Shown here piece by piece: positions 1-9,849 of a stretch of DNA of 64,000 nucleotides. The position numbers were made by a program, and so were the translations under genes. Origin of the DNA: an uncultured Oscillospiraceae bacterium (GTDB lineage Bacteria > Bacillota > Clostridia > Oscillospirales > Oscillospiraceae); NCBI GenBank assembly GCA_947629245.1, contig CANRDC010000003.1:35492-99491 (forward strand). The letters are read 5' to 3'. Position 1 is the first letter of the stretch. Each line of letters opens with the position of its first letter. The notes beneath the pieces were generated by a model. That model had not been told where the DNA came from. It worked only from the letters and a program-made list of their open reading frames with translations, and searched no databases.

Positions 1-1
1 A

Positions 2-133
2 AGTCAGTACTCGGCGGAGTACGGCCTCATCATGGCCGCGTCGGTGATCGCGCTGATACCGGTGCTGATCGTGTTTTTGTCCCTGCAAAAGTATTTCGTA
101 CAGGGTATTGCGTCCACGGGCCTGAAGGGCTAA
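2..133 (+). CDS. Carbohydrate ABC transporter permease, C-terminal fragment (MalG/UgpE type)
   Basis: Open frame from the window edge, ...YGLIMAASVIALIPVLIVFLSLQKYFVQGIASTGLKG*, the typical C-terminus of sugar ABC permeases. Confidence 0.85.
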   Translation, partial: SQYSAEYGLIMAASVIALIPVLIVFLSLQKYFVQGIASTGLKG

Positions 134-215
134 GATATATCCATAACCCGGCGGGGGCACGCGGCGGTGTTCAAAGCTGCCCCATGTCCCCGCCGCTTTT
201 TTATGAGGTATCGCC

Positions 216-1379
216 ATGAAAAGCTTTGACATTTCGCCGCTGACCTGTTCCCAGGCCCTGGCGGCGCTTGACACGGCGGTGGAGCTGGTGCGGCGAAACC
301 TGCCGCTGTTCACCGACCGGTGCCAGAACCATTCCAGCGTGAATGACGTCTATCCGCCCTGCGACAACGTCCAGTGGACATGCGGGTTCTGGCCGGGGGA
401 GATATGGCTTGCCTATGAGCGCACCGGCGACGAGGCGTTCAAGGCCGCCGCGCTGAAGCTGGTGGACAGCTTCCTGTACCGCATCGAGCACAAGATCGAG
501 GTGGACCACCACGACATGGGCTTTTTGTACAGTCTCAGCTGCGTGTCCGCCTGGAAGCTGACCGGCAGCGAGAAGGCCCGGCGGGCCGCGCTGCTGGCGG
601 CGGACCAGCTTTGCGGCCGCTTTCAGGAAAAGGGCGGCTTTTTCCAGGCCTGGGGCCCCCTGGGCGCCGCCGACAATTACCGGTATATCATCGACTGCCT
701 GTTGAACGTGCCGCTTTTGTACTGGGCCAGCGAGACCAGCGGCGACGGCCATTACGCCGCCCTGGCCCACCGGCATGTGGCCACCTGCCTTGCCAACTCC
801 ATCCGGCCCGACGGCAGCACCTACCACACCTTCTTCATGGACCCGGTCACCGGCGGCCCGGTCCGGGGCGCCACCTGCCAGGGGTATAAGGACGACAGCT
901 GCTGGGCCCGGGGCCAGGCGTGGGGCGTATACGGCACGGCCCTGAGCTATACCTACACCCGCCGACCGGAGTATCTGGACGCCTTCCGCCGGGTGCTGGC
1001 CTATTACCTGGAGCGGCTGCCGGAGAACATGATCCCCTACTGGGACATGACCTTCACCACCGGCGACGCGGAGCCCTGGGACTCCTCCTCGGCGTCCATC
1101 GTAGCCTGCGGCCTGCTGGAGGCGGCCAAGTACGTGCCCGCCGAAGAGAGCGAACGGTATAAGACCCTGGTGGGACAGATGCTCGCCAGCGTGTGGTCGC
1201 TGTGCGCGGTCAAGGAGGGCCCCGTCGGCGTGGGCCTGGTCCGCCACGGGACCTACAGCAAAAAGAGCCCCTACAACACCTGCACCCAGGAGGGCGTGGA
1301 CGAGTGCGTCAGCTGGGGGGACTACTTCTACATGGAGGCCCTGACCCGACTGACGCGGGACTGGACGCCGTACTGGTGA
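216..1379 (+). CDS. Glycoside hydrolase family 88 (unsaturated glucuronyl hydrolase)
   Basis: 387 aa with GH88/GH105-like motifs (CGFWPGEIWLAYE, HHDMGFLYSLS, DDSCWARGQAWGVYG, DSSSASIVACGLLE). Confidence 0.9.
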   Translation: MKSFDISPLTCSQALAALDTAVELVRRNLPLFTDRCQNHSSVNDVYPPCDNVQWTCGFWPGEIWLAYERTGDEAFKAAALKLVDSFLYRIEHKIEVDHHDMGFLYSLSCVSAWKLTGSEKARRAALLAADQLCGRFQEKGGFFQAWGPLGAADNYRYIIDCLLNVPLLYWASETSGDGHYAALAHRHVATCLANSIRPDGSTYHTFFMDPVTGGPVRGATCQGYKDDSCWARGQAWGVYGTALSYTYTRRPEYLDAFRRVLAYYLERLPENMIPYWDMTFTTGDAEPWDSSSASIVACGLLEAAKYVPAEESERYKTLVGQMLASVWSLCAVKEGPVGVGLVRHGTYSKKSPYNTCTQEGVDECVSWGDYFYMEALTRLTRDWTPYW

Positions 1380-1393
1380 TGGGAGAGCGAAGC

Positions 1394-3124
1394 ATGGACC
1401 TGCAAAGCAAACGGGACTTTACCGCCCTGATGCGCACGCTTTTGGACCCGCTGACGCCGCTGTACTCTCCGGGCGGGGCCCGGCTGCGCCTGGGCGAGAC
1501 GGGCGTGACCTACGACAGGCCCGCCATAGAGCTGGAGGGCTTTTCCCGGCCCCTGTGGGCCCTGGCCCCCTTCTGGATGGGAGGCGGGCGCTGGCCGGAG
1601 ATGGAGGCCATTTATCAAAAGGGTCTTGCCGCCGGGACCGACCCCGACGGCCCGGAATACTGGGGCGACACGAAGGACTACGACCAGCGCTTTGTGGAGA
1701 TGGCCGCCATCGCCTGCGCCATTCTGGAGGTGCCGGAGGTCGTCTGGGAGCCGCTGGACGGAGCGGCCCAAAAGCATCTGGCCCGGTGGCTGTACAGCGT
1801 CAACGAGCGCTTTGTGCCCCGCTGCAACTGGCTGTTTTTCCGGGTGCTGGTGAACCTGGCCCTGGAGAGCGTGGGGATGCCCTTCGACGAAGCGGCTATG
1901 GAGCGGGACCTGGCGGAGATGGACGGCTGGTACGTGTCCGACGGCTGGTATACCGACGGCCCGGCGGATGTGAAGCCCCAGAAGGACTATTACATCCCCT
2001 GGGCGCTGCAATACTACGGCGTTTTGTACAGCGTATTCGCCGCTGAGCGGGACCCGGACCGGGCCGCCGTCTACCGGAAGCGGGCCATGGAATTTGGCCG
2101 GAGCTTCGCCCGCTGGTTCGACGAAAACGGCGCCGCTCTGCCCTATGGCCGGAGCCTTACCTACCGGTTCGGCCAGTGCGCGTTCTACTCCGCCTGTGTC
2201 TGGGCGGGACTGGAGCCGCTGGAGCTTCCCGTGATGAAGGGCATCATCGTGCGCAATCTCCAATGGTGGCTGGATAAGCCCATCCTGGACCGGGACGGCG
2301 TGCTGACCATCGGCTACTGCTATCCGAACCTTTACATGTCCGAGCGGTACAACGCCCCCGGCAGCCCCTACTGGGGCATGAAGAGCTTCCTGCTCCTGGC
2401 CCTGCCGGAGGACCACCCCTTCTGGACCGTCCGGGCCGCGCCTCTGCCGGAGGACATCGCCGCCCCCGGCGTATATCCCCAGCACGCCACGGGGCTTTTG
2501 CTCCAGCGGCTGCCGGACGGCCAGCTCAACGCCTACGCCCCCGGAGCGGTGGAGCGGTCCGAGCACGGCCAGTTCGCGGAAAAATACGCCAAGTTCTGCT
2601 ATAACACCCGCTTCGGCTTTTCCGCCAGCCGCAGCTATGCGCAGTTGGAACAGGCCGCGCCGGACAGCATGCTGGCCTTTGCGCTGCCGGGCGAGGACGG
2701 GGGCTGGACCTTCGTGCGCCGCCACAGCGTGATCTTCGACCTGCAGGAGAACTATCTGTTTTCCTCCTGGCGGCCCATGCCCGGCGTGTCCGTCTCCACG
2801 TATCTGATCCCATGCGAGGGCGGGCATATCCGCCGCCACACGGTGGAGAGCGAGATCGCCTGCACCGCCTATGACTGCGGCTTTGCCGTGCCCAGGTTCG
2901 CCGCGGGCTTTGCCCAGCGGGCGGAGGGCTTTGAGGCCGAGGCCCATAACGACCGGGCCGCCTGCCAGGTCCGGGTCTGGAGCGGCAACGGCGAGGGCGT
3001 TATCGTCGACGCCTGGCCCAATACCAATCTCTACAGCCCCAACACCGTCATCCCGGCGGCCAAATATGATATCCGGCCCGGCACCACGTACCTGGAGACC
3101 ATCGTCACCTCCCAGGTCCGGTGA
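1394..3124 (+). CDS. DUF2264 domain-containing protein
   Basis: Long ORF following GH88; start taken at MDLQSKRDF after GGAG; DUF2264-like sequence (FSRPLWALAPFWMGGG, YWGDTKDYDQRFVEMAAIA). Confidence 0.8.
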   Translation: MDLQSKRDFTALMRTLLDPLTPLYSPGGARLRLGETGVTYDRPAIELEGFSRPLWALAPFWMGGGRWPEMEAIYQKGLAAGTDPDGPEYWGDTKDYDQRFVEMAAIACAILEVPEVVWEPLDGAAQKHLARWLYSVNERFVPRCNWLFFRVLVNLALESVGMPFDEAAMERDLAEMDGWYVSDGWYTDGPADVKPQKDYYIPWALQYYGVLYSVFAAERDPDRAAVYRKRAMEFGRSFARWFDENGAALPYGRSLTYRFGQCAFYSACVWAGLEPLELPVMKGIIVRNLQWWLDKPILDRDGVLTIGYCYPNLYMSERYNAPGSPYWGMKSFLLLALPEDHPFWTVRAAPLPEDIAAPGVYPQHATGLLLQRLPDGQLNAYAPGAVERSEHGQFAEKYAKFCYNTRFGFSASRSYAQLEQAAPDSMLAFALPGEDGGWTFVRRHSVIFDLQENYLFSSWRPMPGVSVSTYLIPCEGGHIRRHTVESEIACTAYDCGFAVPRFAAGFAQRAEGFEAEAHNDRAACQVRVWSGNGEGVIVDAWPNTNLYSPNTVIPAAKYDIRPGTTYLETIVTSQVR

Positions 3125-3153
3125 CGGACCGCGCGTGAACGGAAGGAGGCGGC

Positions 3154-3822
3154 GTGATGACGGATAACGGCCCGCTGGCGCGGGCGAAAAACTGGTGGGC
3201 CTACCACTGGAAGCCGGTGCTGCTGGCGCTGGTCCTGGCGGCGGTGGGGGCCGTATGCGCCGCGCAGCTCTTTTCCCGCCGGGAGCCGGACCTTCGCGTC
3301 GGCTGCGTGGTCACGCAGGCGCTGCCCGATCAGACCGCCTCGGCTCTGACCCAGGCGCTGGAGAGCTTCTGCGCCGACCGGGACGGGGACGGGCAGGTGA
3401 CCGTGGAGCTGGAGCAGTTCACCGTGGACCTTCGGGAGGGGGCCGCCCCCGCGGACATGAACGGGCAGATGGCGGGCGTGACCCTCATGACCGGCAGCAT
3501 CTACGAGTCCGGCGGGGCGAACCTCTTCCTCCTGCAGGACCCGGAGGGCTTCCAGCGCCGGACCGGCTCTCTGCGGTATCTGGACGGCACGGTCCCGGCG
3601 GCGGAAAACGCCTACGACGCGGAAAACTGGCGGGAGATGGTGTACGCCTGGGGGGACTGTCCCGTACTGGCCGGGCTGGACCTGGGCCCGGACGGGCGGG
3701 CGCTGACGGCGGAGCTGTACATCGGCCGGTGCGCGCCGTCGGACCGGGCCGATCCGGACTACGCGGCCGCCATAAACGCTCTCTGGGAGGCGCTCACCGA
3801 GGGCGCATCCGCCGGAAAATGA
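3154..3822 (+). CDS. Hypothetical single-TM protein
   Basis: 222 aa, N-terminal hydrophobic helix PVLLALVLAAVGAVCAAQLF, then a soluble acidic domain; no family recognised. Confidence 0.65.
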   Translation: MMTDNGPLARAKNWWAYHWKPVLLALVLAAVGAVCAAQLFSRREPDLRVGCVVTQALPDQTASALTQALESFCADRDGDGQVTVELEQFTVDLREGAAPADMNGQMAGVTLMTGSIYESGGANLFLLQDPEGFQRRTGSLRYLDGTVPAAENAYDAENWREMVYAWGDCPVLAGLDLGPDGRALTAELYIGRCAPSDRADPDYAAAINALWEALTEGASAGK

Positions 3823-3879
3823 GCGCAAAAACGCCCCCTGCGTTCGGGCAAGGGGCGGGATCGTGTTATGTTATGAAGC

Positions 3880-4704
3880 TCAGCCGTCCTGACCGTCGGA
3901 AGGCCCGTCGCCGGACCATTCCGCCGCCTGCCGCTCGTGCAGGGCGCGGATGGCGTTTTCCAGATCGAAGGCCTTGTCCAGCCGCGTATAGATCGTCATC
4001 AGCGCGCCGGACAGGGGCAGCCACAGGTTCGTGACGAACACCACCAGCATACTGACCGGCGAGAAGGCCAAGACCAGCCCCAGATACGCAAGGCATATCA
4101 GCGCCGCGCCCAGGGTGTGCAGCGGATGGGACAGTGTCAGCAGCAGGGCGTTTTTCGCCGTCTGGCGAAAGGGCTGGCCGAACAGCGGGATCTGCGCCCA
4201 CACCCACAGGAAAAAGCCCGTGCTCAGCACCATCCCCGCCAGCAGCAGTACCAGCAGCGGCACGCCGGTCTTGCCGGGCGCCAGGTGGCGGAGGATGAAA
4301 AACTGCGCGCCGTACACCAGCGCGCACAGCGCCCCCGGCAGCAGGCTCTGGCGGCCGTTTTTCCGCAGCGCGTCCCGCCAGTTGTACGACCACATCAGCG
4401 GCTCGTCCCGCAGGCTCCGCAGCAGCATATCCATGAGCGCGCTCCAAAACGGTCCTGCCAGCATCCCGCCCAGAACGCACGCGGCGGCCAGCGCCAGCAG
4501 CAGATGGCTGGAGATGGCAAAGTACAGGCCCAGAAAATAGGGGACCATGGCGAGCAGCGCTATGAGCCCGCTGATCCAAAACGCCCCAAAGTCCCGTCCC
4601 GACACCTCCGCCCAGCGGGCAAAGCCCTGCTTCCGGGGCTCGTTCGGGTCGACGCCGGGACCGGGCCGGTCAAATCTCATAAAGGGGAACAACGCCGCCG
4701 TCAC
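3880..4704 (-). CDS. DUF624/YesL-like multi-pass membrane protein
   Basis: 274 aa with several hydrophobic helices; DUF624-like layout; convergent with the 222-aa ORF. Confidence 0.6.
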   Translation of the reverse strand: MTAALFPFMRFDRPGPGVDPNEPRKQGFARWAEVSGRDFGAFWISGLIALLAMVPYFLGLYFAISSHLLLALAAACVLGGMLAGPFWSALMDMLLRSLRDEPLMWSYNWRDALRKNGRQSLLPGALCALVYGAQFFILRHLAPGKTGVPLLVLLLAGMVLSTGFFLWVWAQIPLFGQPFRQTAKNALLLTLSHPLHTLGAALICLAYLGLVLAFSPVSMLVVFVTNLWLPLSGALMTIYTRLDKAFDLENAIRALHERQAAEWSGDGPSDGQDG

Positions 4705-4801
4705 CTCCGTTCCTGGTCGTGGATGGCATCAGTATACACCATATCCGCCCCGCCCGCAATCCCCAGACGGCGCGGAGCCGGAATGAAAGGGGGGACCATC
4801 T

Positions 4802-6082
4802 ATGCCAAAATACCATCTTGCCATTGACATCGGCGCGTCCTCCGGCCGACACATCGTGGGCTGGCGGGAGGACGGCGAACTCAAGACAAAAGAGGTCCAC
4901 CGTTTCCCCAACGGGCCAAAGGAGCGGGACGGACATCTGACCTGGGATGTCGCCGCCCTGCTGGCGGAGGCCCAGGCAGGCATTGAAAAGGCCCGTGCGC
5001 AATTTGGCTCCATCGAGAGCCTGGCCATCGACACCTGGGGCGTGGACTATGTGCTGCTCCGGGGCAACGAGGAAGTGCCGCCCTGCTATGCCTACCGTGA
5101 TGGCCGCACGGAGGCGGCGATCCCGCTGGTGCATGAAATCGTGCCCTTTTCGGAACTCTACCGCCGGACGGGCTGCCAGTTCCAGCCCTTCAACACCCTC
5201 TATCAGCTCTATGCGGATAAGCTGGCCGGGCGGCTGGAGGGCGTCACGGACATGCTGATGCTGCCGGAGTATCTACTCTGGAAGCTCTGCGGCGTCAAGG
5301 CCCGGGAGTACACCAACGCCACAACCACCGGCATGGTCAGTGCCCAGACCGGGGAGTTTGATTTGGACATCGCGGACCGGCTGGGCCTGCCACGGGCGCT
5401 GTTTCCCAAGCTCCAGCAGCCGGGAGCGGTCGTCGGGGAGTATGAGGGAATAAAATGCGTCCTCTGCGCCACCCACGACACCGGCTCGGCGGTGGAGGGC
5501 ATCCCCATGGAAGGGAACGAGCCCTATATCTCCTCCGGCACTTGGTCCCTGCTGGGGGTGAAGACCCCAAAGCCCATCACGGACGAGGCCAGCCGGGAGG
5601 CCAACTGGTCCAACGAAGGCGGCGTGGGCTATGACCGCTACCAAAAGAACATTATGGGCATGTGGCTGGTAAACCAGCTGCAAAAGGAGCTCTGCCCGGA
5701 CACGCCCTTCCCGGAGATCGTGAAGATGGCGGAGGAGAGCGCATGCGATCAAACGGTGGACGCCAACGGGCCCGCGTTCCTGGCCCCGGAGAGCATGAAG
5801 GCGGCCTTTGACGAGGCCGCGGGCGGGACCCTCCAGACGCCCGGCGACTACTTCCGCTGCGCCTATGAGAGCCTGGCTCTCAGCTACCGGGACGCCATCC
5901 GGGAGCTGGAGCGGAACACGGGCAGGAAACACGAAAAGCTCTACATCGTGGGCGGCGGAGCGAAAAACGCCTTTTTGAACCGCCTGACCAAACAGGCCAC
6001 GGGCCTCAAGGTCGTGGCTCTGCCCATCGAGGCCACGGCCCTGGGCAATCTGAAAGTACAAATGGAGGCATTGTCATGTTAG
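4802..6082 (+). CDS. rhaB: Rhamnulokinase (FGGY family)
   Basis: AIDIGASSGRHIVG, IDTWGVDYVLL, CATHDTGSAV, SSGTWSLLG, IVGGGAKNAFLN. Confidence 0.92.
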   Translation: MPKYHLAIDIGASSGRHIVGWREDGELKTKEVHRFPNGPKERDGHLTWDVAALLAEAQAGIEKARAQFGSIESLAIDTWGVDYVLLRGNEEVPPCYAYRDGRTEAAIPLVHEIVPFSELYRRTGCQFQPFNTLYQLYADKLAGRLEGVTDMLMLPEYLLWKLCGVKAREYTNATTTGMVSAQTGEFDLDIADRLGLPRALFPKLQQPGAVVGEYEGIKCVLCATHDTGSAVEGIPMEGNEPYISSGTWSLLGVKTPKPITDEASREANWSNEGGVGYDRYQKNIMGMWLVNQLQKELCPDTPFPEIVKMAEESACDQTVDANGPAFLAPESMKAAFDEAAGGTLQTPGDYFRCAYESLALSYRDAIRELERNTGRKHEKLYIVGGGAKNAFLNRLTKQATGLKVVALPIEATALGNLKVQMEALSC

Positions 6083-7494
6083 TGGAGACCAAAGCGAGAG
6101 TGGGCGTGTTCGCCATCGCCCTGGGGGCCTATCTGCCCCAGTTTCCCTCCCTGGTCCCGGAATTCGAGGGCCAGTACGCAGATTTCAAAAAGCGCATCCC
6201 CGATACGGTGGAGCTCATCGACGGGGGCCTTGTCACCACCAAGGAGCTGGCGGCTGCTGCCGGGGACAGGTTCCGGGCAGCGGACGTGGACCTGGTCATC
6301 CTGCAGCTTCTCACCTACGCCACCAGCTACAACATGCTCCCCGCCGTGCGGGACCTGGACGTGCCGGTGGTGCTGGTGAACCTGCAGAAAAAGCGGGCGC
6401 CGGACTACGAGCACACCGACACGGCCACATGGCTGGGCACGCTGTACGCCTGCGGGGCCGTGGGGGAGATGGTGGCGGACCTGGAGCGGGCCGGGAAGCG
6501 CCACGCGGTCATCACCGGCGTGGCCGAGGGCGGCGACCCCCATGCCCAGGCGGAGATCGAGGACTGGTGCAAGGCGGCCCAGGTGCGCCGCCGCTTTCGG
6601 GACCTGAACCTGGCCCAGATCGGTCGGCCCTACCCCGGCATGATGGACCTTTACATCGACGAGACCAACCTCTATCACCGCATGGGGGTCTACACCAAGC
6701 AGTTCGACTGGGAGAAGATGTGGGCCATCGCGGATGATATCACCGACGAGACGGCCGTCCGGACCAAGGCGCAGGACATCCTGGACACCTTTGACATCGA
6801 GGGCGGCGGGACCATCGAAAAGGTCTGGGACATGGCAAAATACGTCGTCGCTTTCGAGCGGTGGGTGAAGGACGAGCGGCTGGGCTTCGTGGCTTCCCAC
6901 TACGACGGCTTTGCCCAGGGCAAGGCGGGCGTGCTGGATTCCATGCTGATCCCGGCTTTCTCCATGCTCATCAAACAGGGCGTGGCCTGCGCCGTGGAGG
7001 GGGACATCAAAGTCGCCATGGCCATGAGCATCCTCAAGACCATCGCCGGGACAGGGCAGCTCTCCGAGATGTACTCCATCGACTTTGACCAGGATATCTG
7101 TATCATCGGCCACTCCGGCTCCGGGGACGCGGACATCTCGGAAAAGAAGCCCACCATGAAGATCGTCCCCGTGTTCCACGGCAAGACCGGCGGCGGGTAT
7201 CTGACCCAGTTCTATCCCCACTTGGGGCCGGTCACGTATCTGGGCATCACCCAGGACCGGGACGGCCATTTCAAATTTGTGGTGGCCGAGGGCGTCAACG
7301 AGCCCGGACCTATCTTCACCTTCGGGGACACCAACATGCGCACCCGGTTCACCTGCGGGGCGCGAGAGTTCTGCGACAGGTGGAGCGAGGCCGGTCCCAC
7401 TCACCACATGGCCGCCGCCAGCGGAAAACACATTGACACCATCCTGAAGGTGGCAAAAATATTCAATGTGCCTGTCGACATCGTAACGAGATAA
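6076..7494 (+). CDS. L-fucose/L-arabinose isomerase family protein (probably the rhamnose isomerase of this cluster)
   Basis: 472 aa FucI/AraA-like sequence; overlaps rhaB and precedes rhaD/rhaM. Confidence 0.82.
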   Translation: MLVETKARVGVFAIALGAYLPQFPSLVPEFEGQYADFKKRIPDTVELIDGGLVTTKELAAAAGDRFRAADVDLVILQLLTYATSYNMLPAVRDLDVPVVLVNLQKKRAPDYEHTDTATWLGTLYACGAVGEMVADLERAGKRHAVITGVAEGGDPHAQAEIEDWCKAAQVRRRFRDLNLAQIGRPYPGMMDLYIDETNLYHRMGVYTKQFDWEKMWAIADDITDETAVRTKAQDILDTFDIEGGGTIEKVWDMAKYVVAFERWVKDERLGFVASHYDGFAQGKAGVLDSMLIPAFSMLIKQGVACAVEGDIKVAMAMSILKTIAGTGQLSEMYSIDFDQDICIIGHSGSGDADISEKKPTMKIVPVFHGKTGGGYLTQFYPHLGPVTYLGITQDRDGHFKFVVAEGVNEPGPIFTFGDTNMRTRFTCGAREFCDRWSEAGPTHHMAAASGKHIDTILKVAKIFNVPVDIVTR

Positions 7495-7504
7495 GGAGGA
7501 CCCC

Positions 7505-8338
7505 ATGAAAGACATCCTCACCGCCCCATTCATGACGGAGATGATCCGCACCGCGACGAACATGTACGCCCACGGCTGGGACGAGCGCAACGGCGGCAAC
7601 ATCAGCCTGCTGCTGGACGAGGCGGAAGTAAGTGATTATGTAAACTTAAACGCTGTCATACGCACGCTCTCCACGGGCTTTGAGGCCCCAGCCCTGGACG
7701 GGAAGTATTTTTTCGTCACCGGCACGGGCAAGTACTTTAAGAACGTGCAGTACGCCCCGGACGTGAACCTGGGCCTGGTGCGCCTCACCGACAAGGGCGC
7801 CACGGCGGAGCTTCTCTGGGGCTTCACCGACGGGGGGAAGTTCACCAGCGAGTTCCCCGCCCACATGATGAGTCACGCGGCACGTCTGGCGGTAGACCCG
7901 GGAAACCGCGTGGTGATGCACTGCCACCCGGCGAATCTCTTGGCCATGACCTACGTCCACGACCTGGACGAGCGGGCCTTCACCCGGACCCTGTGGCGGA
8001 TGTGCACCGAGTGTGTGATCGTGTTCCCGGACGGGGTGAACGTGCTGCCCTGGATGCTCTGCGGGACGGTCCAGATAGGCGAAGCCACTGCCGAAAAGAT
8101 GCAGACGGCTCGTCTGGTGGTCTGGGCCCAGCACGGCGTCTACGGGGCGGGCAAGGACCTGGACGAGACCTTTGGGCTCATTGAAACGGCGGAAAAGGCG
8201 GCGGAGATATACATGAAGATCGCGCACCTGCCCATAAAGCAGACCCTCACGGACGAGCAGATGCGCCTGCTGGCCGAACACTTCAACATGACCCCCAGAG
8301 AGGGGTATCTGGAGGAATCGGGAGGGTTGAGACAATGA
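7505..8338 (+). CDS. rhaD: Rhamnulose-1-phosphate aldolase
   Basis: RhaD-like motifs (GWDERNGGNISL, FVTGTGKYFKNVQ, VMHCHPANLLAMTYV, ECVIVFPDGVNVLPWM, LDETFGLIETAEK). Confidence 0.95.
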   Translation: MKDILTAPFMTEMIRTATNMYAHGWDERNGGNISLLLDEAEVSDYVNLNAVIRTLSTGFEAPALDGKYFFVTGTGKYFKNVQYAPDVNLGLVRLTDKGATAELLWGFTDGGKFTSEFPAHMMSHAARLAVDPGNRVVMHCHPANLLAMTYVHDLDERAFTRTLWRMCTECVIVFPDGVNVLPWMLCGTVQIGEATAEKMQTARLVVWAQHGVYGAGKDLDETFGLIETAEKAAEIYMKIAHLPIKQTLTDEQMRLLAEHFNMTPREGYLEESGGLRQ

Positions 8339-8649
8339 TCCGCAAGGGCTTTAAAATGAAGCTGTATCCCGGCATGGCAGAGGAATACGCCCGGCGGCAC
8401 AACGCTCTGTGGCCGGAGATGCGGGATATGATCCACGAGTACGGCGGGCACAATTACTCCATCTATCTGGACCCGGAGACGAACGTGCTGTACGGCTATC
8501 TGGAGATCGAGGACGAGGCCCGCTGGGCCGCGTCGGCGGATACGCCCGTCAACCGCCGGTGGTGGGACTACATGGCCGACATCATGGACACGAATCCCGA
8601 CAACAGCCCCGTCTCCACGGATCTGCTGCCGGTGTTCCATTTGGACTGA
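8335..8649 (+). CDS. rhaM: L-rhamnose mutarotase
   Basis: 104 aa, MKLYPGMAEEYARRHNALWPEM, HNYSIYLDPETNVLYGYLEIED. Confidence 0.95.
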   Translation: MIRKGFKMKLYPGMAEEYARRHNALWPEMRDMIHEYGGHNYSIYLDPETNVLYGYLEIEDEARWAASADTPVNRRWWDYMADIMDTNPDNSPVSTDLLPVFHLD

Positions 8650-8683
8650 GCAGGAGACAAGGCGCGGCGGCCCGGCGGTAAAC

Positions 8684-8727
8684 GCAGCAGCGGATGGCGA
8701 GAGCCATCCGCTGCTGCGTTTGTATCA
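8684..8727. terminator. Strong hairpin terminator after rha operon
   Basis: AAACGCAGCAGCGGATGGC GAGA GCCATCCGCTGCTGCGTTT. Confidence 0.85.
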
Positions 8728-8817
8728 TGTCTGCCCCGTTCCGCGGGGAGGCTGCCGGGCGTTCCTTTTTCGGCGGTCATACTGCCTTGCGGCCAACGCG
8801 CCTGCGGGCGCACCCCT

Positions 8818-9660
8818 TCATTCTGTTTGGAGGGCTCTTATAAGTCCCGGCAGACAGGTCTCGAATTTGACCCCGTACCAGTGCTCCTTCACGTCCGGCA
8901 TGGTGGCCTTGATGGACTCCACCGTGTAGTCCACCGCGATGCGCAGCGCGTCCTGCATGCTCTTGCCCAGGACCACGGCTCCCGCCAGCGCCGAGGTGAA
9001 CACGTCCCCGGTTCCGTGGAAGGACACGTCGATGTTCTCACGGAAATACTGGAAGAACTCCCCGCTGGCCCTGTCGTAGGCCACCGCGCCCTGGCGGGCC
9101 GGATCGTAGATCACGCCGGTGACCACCGCCACCCGGCAGCCCAGACCGGTCAGCCGCCGCAGCAGAGCGTGGATGTATGCCTCGTCGTAGCCCGAGGGGA
9201 CGTACGCCTCCCCCAGCATATAGGCGGCCTCCGTCAGGTTCGGCACGATCACGTCCGCCTGGCCGCACAGTCCGGCTATCCCGGCGGCGTATACCTCGTC
9301 GAAGGCGGGGTAGAGCTTGCCGTTGTCGGCAAACACCGGGTCCACGATTTTCAACGCCTCCGGGAAGGTCTTGAAGTAATCGGCCACCATGCCGATCATC
9401 TCTTCGCTGCCCAGATAGCCGGTGCTGATGCCGTCAAAGGTCAGTCCGGCGCTCTTCCAGTGGGCCGCTATCCGGGGCAGGTCCTCGCCCAGGTCCCGGA
9501 AGGTCCAGTTCTGAAAACCCGCCGTGTGGGTGCTCAGCACAGCCGTGGGGATGGGGCACACCTCCAGCCCCATGGCAGACATGATGGGATGGGCCACCGT
9601 CAGCGAGCATTTGCCAAAGCAGGACAGGTCCTGTATCGTCATGATCCGTTTCTGTTTCAC
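8818..9660 (-). CDS. Pyridoxamine kinase (PdxY/PdxK-like)
   Basis: MTIQDLSCFGKCSLTVAHPIMSAMG, PIPTAVLSTHTAGFQ, GTGDVFTSALAGA. Confidence 0.92.
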   Translation of the reverse strand: MKQKRIMTIQDLSCFGKCSLTVAHPIMSAMGLEVCPIPTAVLSTHTAGFQNWTFRDLGEDLPRIAAHWKSAGLTFDGISTGYLGSEEMIGMVADYFKTFPEALKIVDPVFADNGKLYPAFDEVYAAGIAGLCGQADVIVPNLTEAAYMLGEAYVPSGYDEAYIHALLRRLTGLGCRVAVVTGVIYDPARQGAVAYDRASGEFFQYFRENIDVSFHGTGDVFTSALAGAVVLGKSMQDALRIAVDYTVESIKATMPDVKEHWYGVKFETCLPGLIRALQTE

Positions 9661-9849
9661 AGTCCATACCTCCGTCTCTATCGGTATTATGACTATATCA
9701 CAAACTGAGCATATGAAAATATCCAGTTTTGATAATTTTTATCATACCAGATGCGGGCGGTTTACATGGATTTAACATTCCCGTGATAGTGGACTTTACA
9801 TTGGACAGATACAATGAAAGCAGAAACAAGGGTCACGGGAGAATGCTGC

